Shown piece after piece: positions 35,499 through 44,228 of a stretch of DNA of 64,000 bases. Positions within the stretch are counted from its first letter, which is position 1; every line of letters begins with the position of its first letter. The position numbers were made by a program, and so were the translations under genes. The stretch comes from Candidatus Woesearchaeota archaeon CG10_big_fil_rev_8_21_14_0_10_37_12 (GTDB lineage: Archaea; Nanobdellota; Nanobdellia; Woesearchaeales; ARS49). A model generated the notes under the pieces. The model ran no database searches. It saw only the letters and a list, made by a program, of their open reading frames with translations, and had not been told where the DNA came from. The DNA lies in the NCBI GenBank assembly GCA_002762795.1, contig PCYA01000018.1:1-64000 (forward strand). The letters run 5' to 3'.

Positions 35499-36682
35499 AT
35501 GCACTCGATTCCTAAAGACATAAGACTTCTTTCCTGGGCAACCGCTATTCGTTGGATTGGTTGGGGTGTTTTTGAAGCATTCATTCCTGTTTTTTTGTTC
35601 GCATTTGCTAATTCGTATGCAGAGACGGGCTTGCTGAGTTCTATTTATAACGTAGTTTTTCTGTTTATGTTGCCTTTTGTTGGTTTGCTTGCTGATCGTG
35701 TTGCTGCAAAGAGTATCATTTTGATTGGTTTGATCATTTACCCGTTTATTGGTTTGAGTTATTTTTTGGCAGGGGCGACAGGAATAGTGTTGTTTGTTGT
35801 GATTGCGCGTGCGCTAAATGGGGTGTCATATGCGTTTTATGGTATTGGAAGTGCAACATACATTATGTGTCATTCTCCCAAAAATTAATTGCTACGGTTT
35901 TTGGTTATTTTGATACGTTAACAAATTTTTGGTGGATTCTTGCTGTTTTCGCAGGGATGGTCATCATTAAGTTCGTGCCGTTACATTGGATGTTTCTTGC
36001 AATTATTCCTACAACGCTAATAACAATAGCACTACTTTTGTTCTTGTGCCCTGATCATAGAAAAAATTTGCGTGATGGTTTGCGCGATGTGTTTCATGCA
36101 AATTTTTATAGGTCTTTTGTGAGTGAAGTGAAAGAATGGGACGTTAGGTTAAAATTTTTTGCGTTTTTAAGTTTCTTTTTTACCTTTGTTGGGATGATTG
36201 CGGAGTTTTTTATTCCTATTTCAGCGTATGTGGGTGGTGCAAGTCTTTCTCAAATTGCCTTGCTGGGTGTTATAAGTGCATTGCCTGAACTTTGCGGAAG
36301 CCAGCTCGGAAAGTTAAGTGATAAGTTAAAAGAGAAAAGTGTTTTTTTCGGCGGATTGCTTATTTGTGCAATGCTCGTTTTGTTGTTTTTTACAAATGCT
36401 TATTTGTGGTATCTTTTTATCGCGTTTGGCATAGGGGTTGCTTTGGAGCTTATTGGCTTGGCAGGAACAGGTATTTGCACGCGTTTAAGCAAGCGTGATC
36501 AGTATGGACGTGTTAACTCTGCAATGCAGGGAATTAATGAGTTGGGAAGTCTTGCAGGGCCAATTGTTCTTGGGTTGATGATTGATGCAATTATGATTCA
36601 GGGGACCGCGCTTGTTTTAGCAGCTATAACGCTTATCTTGTTAATTTTCGTGCAGAGTAAACATATTTTAAGTAAGTCATAA
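35499..36682 (+). pseudogene. MFS transporter with 2-bp frameshift
   Basis: The first ORF (35499-35888) carries about four membrane helices with GLLADRVAAKSI in loop 2-3 and stops shortly after GSATYIM. The second ORF (35867-36682, GTG) continues with SFSQKLIATVFGYFDTL and six or more helices. The junction reads CATTATGTGTCATTC; removing one TG gives ATT ATG TCA TTC and joins both frames into one ~394-residue MFS protein. A TG slip is thus the likely lesion. It may be a real null allele, phase variation or a sequencing error. Substrate unknown. Confidence 0.8.
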
Positions 36683-36767
36683 TTGCCTCTTTTTTGGGAC
36701 AAAGCAGAAGGGATTTTTCAAGTATCTGAGCAAAAGCTTTTTAAATGGCTTGTTTTCTTGTTTGTGT

Positions 36768-37031
36768 ATGGCCGGAGTTATAGTTCATTTTAGGGGAAGC
36801 CAGAAGCGTAAGAAGGGCAACCAGGTAATTGTGGTTGTGCCGGGTGTTGATACTAATGAAAAAGCCAAAGCGTATGTTGGCAAAAAAGTTAGTTGGACTG
36901 CTCCTGGTAAGAATAAGACGACCATTTCTGGCAAGGTTTCTGCGCCGCATGGTAACAAAGGTGCATTGCGAGTTCTTTTTGAACGTGGAATGCCTGGTCA
37001 AAGCTTAGGCGAAGAAGTTAAGATTGAATAA
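36768..37031 (+). CDS. rpl35ae: ribosomal protein eL33 (L35Ae)
   Basis: 87 residues from the ATG at 36768; the track begins six codons earlier. A TTTTTAAATG box lies about 26 bp upstream, so the mRNA is probably leaderless. FRGSQKRKKGNQ, VGKKVSWTAPGKNKTTISGKV, PHGNKGALRVLFERGMPGQSLGEEV are typical of eL33, a large-subunit protein shared by archaea and eukaryotes. It ends 2 bp before the convergent swivel-domain gene. Confidence 0.95.
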   Translation: MAGVIVHFRGSQKRKKGNQVIVVVPGVDTNEKAKAYVGKKVSWTAPGKNKTTISGKVSAPHGNKGALRVLFERGMPGQSLGEEVKIE

Positions 37032-37033
37032 GT

Positions 37034-38068
37034 CTATTTTTCTAATATCTTAACAATTCCTTCATCTGCATTTATCTCAACTGTATCACCATCTTTCAAA
37101 ACTGTTGTAGCAATTTTTGTGCCAATAATGCAAGGAACTCCTAATTCTCTTGATACAATTGCTGCGTGACAGGTGATCCCGCCTTCGTCTGTAATAATGC
37201 CTGCTGCTTGTTTCATTGCAGGTACAAAGTCTGGTTTGGTCATTTCTGTGACGAGTATTTCTCCTTGTTTAAATTCTTTCAACTGTTCTTTTTTCAGGAT
37301 AAGACGCACAGTACCTTGTGCAGTTCCTTTGCACGCGCACATTCCTTTTAGTTCTGAAGTTTCTTTAATTTCTAATTGTTCTAATTGCAGTCCTTTTTCT
37401 TTGAGTTTTGCTGGAAGGTCATCAATCAAGATAAGTTCGTCGTTTAGTATGGCACAACCAGGAAGTCTTTTTTTGATTTCAGCAACTTCTTCATTTGTTA
37501 GTTTTCTTTCTTTTAATAAGAATAATTCTTCGGGAAGTAATACAAATCGAAGATCAGTATATTCTGGATAATGTTCTTTGATAAAATCAAGGTAAATGTA
37601 ATCTCCTTTGTCAGAGTACTTTTCGCTTTCTTTGCGAATTTCCATTGCAAGGTCTCTGACTTCTTGAGGTACGTGTTTGTTCCCGGGTAATGTGAAAAAG
37701 ATCGCCATTGGCGTCCACCAGTCTACAAATTCGTTGTAGAACCATTCAAGTTCGTTTATGTTAGAGAGTTTTTTCTTTCCAGAGACGTAAGGCCACATTG
37801 CTTCCCAATGTTTGTAGAATTTTTCTTTGAGTTTGTCAAAGTGTTGAGGATTTTTTTCTATTTGTTTTTGTGCAGAAATATCAAAGGATTTTAGTTCGTT
37901 TGTATCGTACCAGACTGATATTTTGTTCTCATTTTTTGCTCGTAAGAATAATAAGTTTTGTATTTTCGGCATCCATTTTCCAAAGCCTCTATTTACTTCG
38001 CTGTCATTCCATACGCGTGCGTAAAATAATGATTGTTCTCGTGAGAATGTTTTTGTTAAGGTTATCAT
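37034..38068 (-). CDS. phosphohistidine swivel-domain protein, stand-alone
   Basis: 344 residues. The C-terminal ~90 residues form a PEP-utilizing-enzyme mobile domain with the phosphorylatable His301 in TDEGGITCHAAIVSREL. The N-terminal ~240 residues (YARVWNDSEVNRGFGKWMPK, EWFYNEFVDWWTPMAIFF) are homologous to the C-terminal half of the large protein at 38916-42035 and contain no ATP-grasp or PEP/pyruvate barrel. It therefore cannot self-phosphorylate and probably receives phosphate from, or competes with, its larger paralog. Function unknown. Confidence 0.85.
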   Translation of the reverse strand: MITLTKTFSREQSLFYARVWNDSEVNRGFGKWMPKIQNLLFLRAKNENKISVWYDTNELKSFDISAQKQIEKNPQHFDKLKEKFYKHWEAMWPYVSGKKKLSNINELEWFYNEFVDWWTPMAIFFTLPGNKHVPQEVRDLAMEIRKESEKYSDKGDYIYLDFIKEHYPEYTDLRFVLLPEELFLLKERKLTNEEVAEIKKRLPGCAILNDELILIDDLPAKLKEKGLQLEQLEIKETSELKGMCACKGTAQGTVRLILKKEQLKEFKQGEILVTEMTKPDFVPAMKQAAGIITDEGGITCHAAIVSRELGVPCIIGTKIATTVLKDGDTVEINADEGIVKILEK

Positions 38069-38149
38069 TTTATTAATTGGTGCTGCAGTGGATTTAAATA
38101 TGTTTTTCCCTAAATTTAAATATTACGAAAGTTTTCTTTGTTTCAAATA

Positions 38150-38620
38150 ATGAAGAGGTATCAAGATAAGCCAACTATTTTAGCTCACTTTCTTACTAAG
38201 TGTGGTATTGATACTAATGTTCTTGTGGATTTGATTCTTTATCCGAGTTCTAAAGAATATTTTGAACAAAGGGGTTATTCTTTTCCAGACAAGTGTTTGT
38301 GCATAACAAGGCAAGTTCTGGGTGAAACAAAAGGCGTTCTTATCCACAAATATGGTTTCAGTGAAGAAAAAGCAGATAAAGAGATTAAAGCAATACTTGA
38401 TTTATTTTTTATTGAAATTTTGCCTTATGTTTCCGTTTATGATGATATTGAGGAAGTTGAGCGCATTGGAAAGAAATACTCACTTAATGAAGAAGACATA
38501 AGAATCATTTATTCGTTCTGGAAATGTAACCTTAAGCTTGTTATTGTGCGTGACAGAGCTTTTGAAAAAACGTGTGAAGAACTTAATATACAAACAGTTG
38601 TTTGGCCAATCTTTCCTTAA
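38150..38620 (+). CDS. PIN-domain protein
   Basis: 156 residues from the ATG at 38150. GIDTNVLVDLI supplies the first acidic residue, RQVLGETKGVL the Glu, LNEEDIRIIYSFWK the third, and LVIVRDRAFEKTCEEL the fourth, consistent with a PIN ribonuclease. No VapB-like antitoxin is adjacent, so it is either an orphan toxin or a housekeeping nuclease. It overlaps the convergent small gene by 4 bp. Confidence 0.78.
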   Translation: MKRYQDKPTILAHFLTKCGIDTNVLVDLILYPSSKEYFEQRGYSFPDKCLCITRQVLGETKGVLIHKYGFSEEKADKEIKAILDLFFIEILPYVSVYDDIEEVERIGKKYSLNEEDIRIIYSFWKCNLKLVIVRDRAFEKTCEELNIQTVVWPIFP

Positions 38621-38871
38621 TAAAAATTTTCAGAATCCATTAATTCGTACGCTTTTCTTTTATCACCATTGCATTTAGCAAGTGCTTTTTCCCACCTTTC
38701 TCTGCGGTAGTTTTGTACATTTTTTGGCACGTCTTTTAGTTCTTTTTCTTGGCTTAGTTCTGCATGGATTAAACTAAATGAGAGAACACTCCAAATTTTT
38801 TGGTTAAATTGCTGCAAGCCATCTAATACTTGCTCTCCAATTTTTTGAATATTTAGTGTTTCTTGAACCAT
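38617..38871 (-). CDS. small helical protein, unknown
   Basis: 84 residues, helical, with NYRRERWEKALAKCNGDKRKAYELMDS near the C-terminus. No family recognised. A TTTATATAG box about 26 bp upstream of the ATG supports it as a real leaderless gene. Confidence 0.6.
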   Translation of the reverse strand: MVQETLNIQKIGEQVLDGLQQFNQKIWSVLSFSLIHAELSQEKELKDVPKNVQNYRRERWEKALAKCNGDKRKAYELMDSENFY

Positions 38872-38915
38872 GTTTTCATGATCGTATGTTTTCTATATAA
38901 ATTTGACGTTTTTTA

Positions 38916-41900
38916 TCAGTTCTTAATTATTCTTACAAGGCCTTTCTCTGCATCTATTTCTACGTAATCCCCTGTCTTTAAGACTTGTGTTGCTTGTTTT
39001 GTTCCTATCACGCAAGGCAATTTGAGTTCTCTTGCAGTGATTGCTGCATGGCAGGTTATTCCTCCTTCATCTGTTATTATTCCTCCAGCTTTTTGCATTG
39101 CTGCTAAGTATCTTGGTGATGTCATTTCTGTGACGAGTATTTCTCCTTTTTGGAGGTTGTCTGCTTCTGAATCAGTAACTACAAGCCGAACTTTTCCCTT
39201 CACTTGTCCTTTCCACGCACAAGTTCCTTTTAGTTCTGTAATGTTTGTTTCAGGTTTTTCTATTTGGATGTTTTCTTTTTCTAATATTTTATTTATTTCA
39301 ACTATTGAATATATTTTATTGTTGTATAGCGCGTATCCTGTTTCTCTGGTTTTTATTTCTTTCAGAGTTTTATTATCAGCAAGTCTGTCAAGATCTTCTG
39401 GAGCAACAAGTTTTACATGTTCGCCAAGTGCAGGATATTTTGTTTTGAGAAATGTGTGAAGTAAATCACTCAAGGTGGCAGTGTGTTTTTCTGTTTTTTC
39501 TCGGAAAGCAAGCAAGTCATTTTTGAATTGTTGGTTAACATCTAAGTCAAGCTTTGCTATTGTGTAGGGTGTGTTTAGTGCTGCCCAGAAGTTAACGAGT
39601 GTTGTGTAATATGTTTTGAATTCAGTGATATTTTCTATTTGTTTTCCGTGAGCATATGGCTCGAGCAACTTCCAGTTTTTCTCAATATCGTCCAGAAGTT
39701 GTTTTTGGAATTGTTTATTTTTGCTTTTTTCTATGAGCAATTTGTCAATTTCTTCTAGTTCTTTTTCATTGTAATAAACAGTTGTTTTTCTTTCTTTTGC
39801 AGGCATCATGAACAAGTTGTGTTTCACATCATAATCAAGATATTTTTTGTATCCTATTCTATCGCTTTCATTCCATAGGTAGAAGTAGAGTAAGGACATA
39901 TCTCTGGTGTAGATTGGAGAAAGAGTTATTGCTGCCGTTTTATTCTTACTTAAAATGGTAATTGTTCCAGTATTTGCATCTACTTCAACCAAATCTCCGT
40001 CTTTCAAAATTTGAGTAGCAACTTTAGTGCCTATCACGCAAGGTTTCTTTAATTCTCTCGCAACAATTGCAGCGTGACAGGTGATACCACCTTCGTCTGT
40101 GACTAACGCTGATGCTTTTTTCATAGCGGGCAGGAATGCAGGTGTTGTCATCTGAGAAACTAATATTGCTCCATCTATCATGTCTGGAATTTGTTCTTTG
40201 CGTTTCATTATTTTGACTGTTCCAGTTACTTTGCCTGGATGTCCTGTTTGTCCTTTGATTTCTGTTGTAGCAGGATTTGCTTTTTCAATTGCAAACTGAT
40301 ATTGTGTGTTTTTACTGGCATATTCTTCTAGCGGCATAATGTATTGTTCTGTTGGTGTTACGTACACAAAATTCTTTTTTCTTTCCAGCAAAATGTCTTT
40401 TGATGGATGTTTTTCTTTAAGTATTTCTTGTGTAAGTAGTGTTGATTCGCATCCTTTTAAGTGAGGATACAAGTTCAATAAAGTATTTCTAATTACGTTG
40501 TCTGCGTCATCAAAGAATGTATCTTCGTTGCGTATGTTATGAGATATTTCAAGAATTTCTTTGGGTGTTTTCTCATTAAGCCCGGGATAATAAAAGAGGC
40601 AGAATAGAGTGGTTATTTCATAGAGGTCTTTGATGAATTGTTTTAGGTCTTCAAGAGAATTCAGTTTTCCTTTTTCCAAGACTGGTTTTAATTTGTTTAA
40701 TTTTGCAGTATATTCTTTAACGGTTTGTTTCATTAAAGAGCTGTCTTTGTTTTTTTCTAAGAAGAAGTTTTGCATGGCATTATATGCTTCTGTACTTTCC
40801 CATACTTGTATAATTCCATCAATGATATGAAAAATAGAGGTATGATGTGGGTTTTCAAATCCAATTTTCTTTTTCAGTCCTTCGCTAAGTGCGTATTGGA
40901 ATACTTCTTCCATAACAATTGAGAAATCTCGTGTGTATGTGTTGATGAAATGAAGTTGATTTTTCTTTAAAACTCTGACAATCCCTTCATTCGCATCTAC
41001 TTCAACCAAATCACCGTCTTTCAAAACTATTGTTGCTACTTTTGTCCCTTGCAGCGTCGTAATCGGTCTACTCTGTGTAATAAAAAATTTGTCTTTTTCC
41101 AATGCCCATTCTACGTCAACTGGAAATCCGTAATGGTTTTCAATGTTAATAATAATTTTAGATAATTCAATAATTTGTTTTTCACTTAATTTTTGTTCTT
41201 TTCCTTTTTTTCCTAATTCTTGCCATTCATTACTGTTAACTTCAAACTGCTCACTGTCTACTTCATGCTGTTTACTGCCTACTGCTAACTGTTTACGTAC
41301 TAATTGCTTGCTCTGTTCTCCGATATGTTTCTCAATAATGTCCAATTTACCTTTCTCTACAACATAACTGTCTGGCGTAACTGAGCCAGATACTATTGCC
41401 TCGCCTAAACCAAATCCTGCTTCAATGATTAATTGGTTATAGTCCTGAGTAACGGGGTGCACAGAAAAAGCAATGCCTGAAATTTCGCTTGCGATCATTT
41501 TTTGTACAACAACTGCTACAGAGATGTGGTCTTCATGTAATTGTTGTTCAAATCGGTAAAAGATTGCGCGTGGTGTGAATAGTGATGCCCAGCATTTCTT
41601 AATGTTGCTTAACAAATCAGTTTTTGTTGTATTCAAAAAAGTATCTAGTTGCCCTGCCCATGCTGCGCTTGCACTGTCTTCTGCTGTTGCTGATGATCTA
41701 ACTGCTACAAATTCTGCGTTTAATTTGCTAAATTCTTTTTCAATTTCTTGTTTAATCTCCAAAGGAATGTTGCCTCCAAGAATGAGTGCTTGTATTTGTT
41801 CAGAAGCATTCTCAATGGTGTGCATTGCTTCTTTATTCACAGAGTGCAAAACAGTATCAATTTCTGTATGCAAATTATTCTCGTTCAAAAATGTTTCAAA

Positions 41901-42035
41901 TGCAGAGGATAACACAACAAATCCAGGCGGTACTGGTAAACCTGCAGATGTCATCTCTCCTAGGGAAGCTCCTTTTCCGCCTGCTAAGGAAACATCTTTT
42001 TTTGAAAGCTCACTGAATTGTTTAGTAAAAGACAT
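38916..42035 (-). CDS. ATP-grasp dikinase-like protein with multiple phosphohistidine swivels
   Basis: 1039 residues from the ATG at 42035, about 26 bp after a TTTATAG box; the track adds seven residues. Residues 1-340 are the ATP-grasp (PPDK N) domain: LAGGKGASLGEM, VRSSATAEDSASAAWAGQ, HPVTQDYNQLIIEAGFGLGEAIVSG, ITQSRPI. Next comes a swivel remnant lacking the catalytic motif (GTKVATIVLKDGDLVEVDANEG), a unique helical module, a swivel with His654 (TDEGGITCHAA), a second module beginning YTRDMSLLYFYLWNES, and a final swivel with His996. The PEP/pyruvate barrel of true PEP synthase is missing (no GTNDLTQ-like motif). The layout recalls rifampin phosphotransferase: ATP-grasp, acceptor domain, His swivel. 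Confidence 0.85.
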   Translation of the reverse strand: MSFTKQFSELSKKDVSLAGGKGASLGEMTSAGLPVPPGFVVLSSAFETFLNENNLHTEIDTVLHSVNKEAMHTIENASEQIQALILGGNIPLEIKQEIEKEFSKLNAEFVAVRSSATAEDSASAAWAGQLDTFLNTTKTDLLSNIKKCWASLFTPRAIFYRFEQQLHEDHISVAVVVQKMIASEISGIAFSVHPVTQDYNQLIIEAGFGLGEAIVSGSVTPDSYVVEKGKLDIIEKHIGEQSKQLVRKQLAVGSKQHEVDSEQFEVNSNEWQELGKKGKEQKLSEKQIIELSKIIINIENHYGFPVDVEWALEKDKFFITQSRPITTLQGTKVATIVLKDGDLVEVDANEGIVRVLKKNQLHFINTYTRDFSIVMEEVFQYALSEGLKKKIGFENPHHTSIFHIIDGIIQVWESTEAYNAMQNFFLEKNKDSSLMKQTVKEYTAKLNKLKPVLEKGKLNSLEDLKQFIKDLYEITTLFCLFYYPGLNEKTPKEILEISHNIRNEDTFFDDADNVIRNTLLNLYPHLKGCESTLLTQEILKEKHPSKDILLERKKNFVYVTPTEQYIMPLEEYASKNTQYQFAIEKANPATTEIKGQTGHPGKVTGTVKIMKRKEQIPDMIDGAILVSQMTTPAFLPAMKKASALVTDEGGITCHAAIVARELKKPCVIGTKVATQILKDGDLVEVDANTGTITILSKNKTAAITLSPIYTRDMSLLYFYLWNESDRIGYKKYLDYDVKHNLFMMPAKERKTTVYYNEKELEEIDKLLIEKSKNKQFQKQLLDDIEKNWKLLEPYAHGKQIENITEFKTYYTTLVNFWAALNTPYTIAKLDLDVNQQFKNDLLAFREKTEKHTATLSDLLHTFLKTKYPALGEHVKLVAPEDLDRLADNKTLKEIKTRETGYALYNNKIYSIVEINKILEKENIQIEKPETNITELKGTCAWKGQVKGKVRLVVTDSEADNLQKGEILVTEMTSPRYLAAMQKAGGIITDEGGITCHAAITARELKLPCVIGTKQATQVLKTGDYVEIDAEKGLVRIIKN
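41234..41296 (+). repeat. 7-bp tandem heptad repeat, locus 3, inside a coding region
   Basis: Nine heptads in perfect register: TGTTAAC, TTCAAAC, TGCTCAC, TGTCTAC, TTCATGC, TGTTTAC, TGCCTAC, TGCTAAC, TGTTTAC. Total 63 bp, so the frame is kept; it encodes about 21 residues (KQLAVGSKQHEVDSEQFEVN region) near residues 247-268 of the dikinase-like protein, within its ATP-grasp domain. Confidence 0.85.
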
Positions 42036-42080
42036 ACGTTCTATCTGAAAAAGCATCTATAAATGGTTTTTGTAAGTGTG

Positions 42081-43151
42081 CTATATCCATTTAGGTGAGT
42101 ACTCAATTGGTTTTCCGGTGCTTACTTGTCGTATAGAGCTGCCGTTTGCATACCCTGCGTGTACTTCGCTTGTATCTGGATGTAGTGGATCACGCATTCT
42201 GAAGGCAAGGAGTTCTCTTTTTCTGTCAAGAACTTGTTGATCACAATCCATTCCTGGTCGTGTAAGTTCTCGGTATGTGCCTCCGACGCGTCCATCAAGT
42301 GAAACAAGAATTCTTGGATTGCTTCCATCTATTCGTCTTGCAATGATTTGGTCATCGCGTGTGTGAACATAACCAGTGGTTCCAAGGCGGAATTCTCCGG
42401 TTGTTTCAGTGGTGAGTTGTTGAAAGTTTCCGTTTGATGGATCAACACGGTACAAATTGGTAGCACTGCCATCTGAAATTGCAGCAAGTAGTTCAGAGCG
42501 GTCTGGATGCCAGGATATGTCTTGGGTTGTTCCTGGTAAGCTGAGTGTTCGTAAGTTTCTACCAAAACCCTGATTAAAGCTGGCAACATCAACAAGATAT
42601 ACTGTGCCTTCAGCAATAACTGCAAGTTGTGCGTCGTCTGGGCTGTATCTTCCTATGGATACAGTTGTTGGATCAAGATCAAAAATGTTTGCTTCTCCTG
42701 CACCATCTCTGTGAAATGGGTTAAGTGTTGTTGTATTGATTTTTGTTAGCACTTTAAGCCCGTCGTGTGTATACTCGATAGCACGAACAGGAGTTACTCC
42801 TGCGCTGTGGAATTCAGTGTCAAGTCCAGTATTGCGAGAGTATCGTCTAAGATCTACATCAGTTCCATGTGCGTAACCATATAAAAATTCAGCTCCGCTT
42901 GGGTGCCAGGTAACATCGTCTTCTATGGGGTATTTTGTAGAAAAAGTATCGTGGATTCTGCTGGAACCGTCTATTATGCTTAATTCAGGATCTGCAGCTG
43001 TTGATTGTCTGTGGATAATGGAAAGACGTGCTTTTCCAAGTGAGCTTTGAGTTGCTCTTGGTGGTGAGCTTGAACTGCTACACGCAATTGCTGCGAGTGG
43101 TAAGGATAATAACCATTTAAGTGTATTTCTTCTTCCTTCAAAATCTTTCAT
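42081..43151 (-). CDS. beta-propeller (TolB/WD40-like) lipoprotein
   Basis: 356 residues. The N-terminus has a twin arginine (GRRNTLKWLLSLPLAAIAC) followed by a lipobox-like cysteine at about 24 and a serine-rich linker, so it may be exported folded by Tat and lipid-anchored. The rest has several propeller-type repeats with the TolB-like pattern WHPSGAEFLYGY, YTHDGLKVLT, YSPDDAQLAVI, WHPDRSELLAAI. Probably a six- or seven-bladed surface propeller for binding. No Tol/Pal partners exist in archaea; the role is unknown. Confidence 0.8.
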   Translation of the reverse strand: MKDFEGRRNTLKWLLSLPLAAIACSSSSSPPRATQSSLGKARLSIIHRQSTAADPELSIIDGSSRIHDTFSTKYPIEDDVTWHPSGAEFLYGYAHGTDVDLRRYSRNTGLDTEFHSAGVTPVRAIEYTHDGLKVLTKINTTTLNPFHRDGAGEANIFDLDPTTVSIGRYSPDDAQLAVIAEGTVYLVDVASFNQGFGRNLRTLSLPGTTQDISWHPDRSELLAAISDGSATNLYRVDPSNGNFQQLTTETTGEFRLGTTGYVHTRDDQIIARRIDGSNPRILVSLDGRVGGTYRELTRPGMDCDQQVLDRKRELLAFRMRDPLHPDTSEVHAGYANGSSIRQVSTGKPIEYSPKWI

Positions 43152-43251
43152 ATGTTCACCTCGTCCTAAGACACGCTCAATTACAAGGCTGTAATGTAAT
43201 AAAAATGTTTATTGTCACAAGCAAGGAAAGAATAATGGTTTTTTCTGGAAA

Positions 43252-43557
43252 CTATATTTGATATTTTACTATTTCTTCTCTCATTAGCTTAACTTTTTCT
43301 GTTTCTACTCTTTCAATCTCTGCATCAATTCCTGCCAATAATTTTTTTGCATCTCTTTCCTTGAGCGAGTGATAAATCATTTTTGTAATAGGACTATCTT
43401 TGAACCAGTTTGGACACGTTTCAAAATATTCGCTAGTTAATACTTCAGAAAGGTTAAAGTTGTTGTGATTAACTAAAGCGTCTTTGCAGCTTTCAAGAAT
43501 GTGCAATAATTCATTCAATTGCTTTCTTGAGATTTTGTAGTGTTTTTTCTTTGGCAT
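43252..43557 (-). CDS. small helical cytosolic protein
   Basis: 101 residues from the MPKKKH start at 43557 (a start seven codons upstream is also open). Helical, with ELLHILESCKDALVNH and a charged C-terminal helix. It overlaps the upstream gene by about 47 bp in another frame, so the start may be further in. Third gene of a minus-strand cluster with two other small proteins. No family recognised. Confidence 0.55.
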   Translation of the reverse strand: MPKKKHYKISRKQLNELLHILESCKDALVNHNNFNLSEVLTSEYFETCPNWFKDSPITKMIYHSLKERDAKKLLAGIDAEIERVETEKVKLMREEIVKYQI

Positions 43558-43777
43558 TTTTCTCTCGTTCAGCTTCATATCTGCTAAGTGTTCCCATGAG
43601 TCCTCTCATGATCAATCCTTTGTCTTGGTTTGCAATTCCTTGTTCAATATAATCAGTATGTTTCTCGTCTGCTAATCCTTTGACGAGATCACGCACAGTC
43701 TCATAATCAATAGGATTTTGATTAATTAAAACAAGTGCTTTGCTTAGTTTTTGAATTGCTTCTAGAATTTCATCCAT
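43511..43777 (-). CDS. small helical cytosolic protein
   Basis: 88 residues, helical, charged C-terminus (SRYEAEREKNAKEKTLQNLKKAIE). Overlaps the upstream membrane-protein gene by 16 bp and the downstream small gene by about 47 bp, consistent with an operon of three. No family recognised. Confidence 0.6.
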   Translation of the reverse strand: MDEILEAIQKLSKALVLINQNPIDYETVRDLVKGLADEKHTDYIEQGIANQDKGLIMRGLMGTLSRYEAEREKNAKEKTLQNLKKAIE

Positions 43778-44181
43778 CCTGGTAGTACTGGTTCAACAAC
43801 AGGGTAAACATATGGTGCTGCAATTATTAATGCTCCGATTAATATGCTGTGGAACCATGTTTCTCCCATGCCTGGTCCACCGCCTCCTGATTTTACGGCT
43901 TGACTTACACCGTGAATTTTGATTGCTGCAACTACACCAATTGCGATTTGTAATCCAATTGCTGTTCCAAGAAGAGGTATTCCTGATAATTGTGGTATTA
44001 AGCTTAATACAAATTCTGTGTTCATTGTTGCAAATACAAATAGTATTGATAAGACTAATGCGTGAATCATGTGTCCAAATCGGTGTGAAGGAACAGAGAC
44101 ATCTCTGTGAAGTACGATTGCTTCGTATGCTCCAATAATTATGCCAAGCGCAATTGGAGGACCAATTAATAATTCTGCCAT
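43762..44181 (-). CDS. small membrane protein (four helices)
   Basis: 139 residues with about four hydrophobic helices (LLIGPPIALGIIIGAYEAIVL, MIHALVLSILFVFATM, LLGTAIGLQIAIGVVAAIKI, HSILIGALIIAAPYVYPVV) and a glycine-rich loop (SGGGGPGMG). A GAGGTG ribosome-binding stretch precedes the ATG. No family recognised; first gene of a three-gene cluster. Confidence 0.7.
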   Translation of the reverse strand: MAELLIGPPIALGIIIGAYEAIVLHRDVSVPSHRFGHMIHALVLSILFVFATMNTEFVLSLIPQLSGIPLLGTAIGLQIAIGVVAAIKIHGVSQAVKSGGGGPGMGETWFHSILIGALIIAAPYVYPVVEPVLPGWMKF

Positions 44182-44228
44182 GATTTCACCTCTTTCGATG
44201 TTATCAAGTTAAGTGCTTTATTTAAATG

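Noticed and set aside
38150-38871. PIN protein plus the adjacent 84-residue gene as a VapBC toxin-antitoxin pair
   Set aside because: The two genes converge on opposite strands; antitoxins are normally upstream in the same operon, and the small protein has no DNA-binding pattern.
38916-42056. Annotation as phosphoenolpyruvate synthase
   Set aside because: ATP-grasp and swivel domains are present but the PEP/pyruvate barrel is not visible, and extra modules are present.
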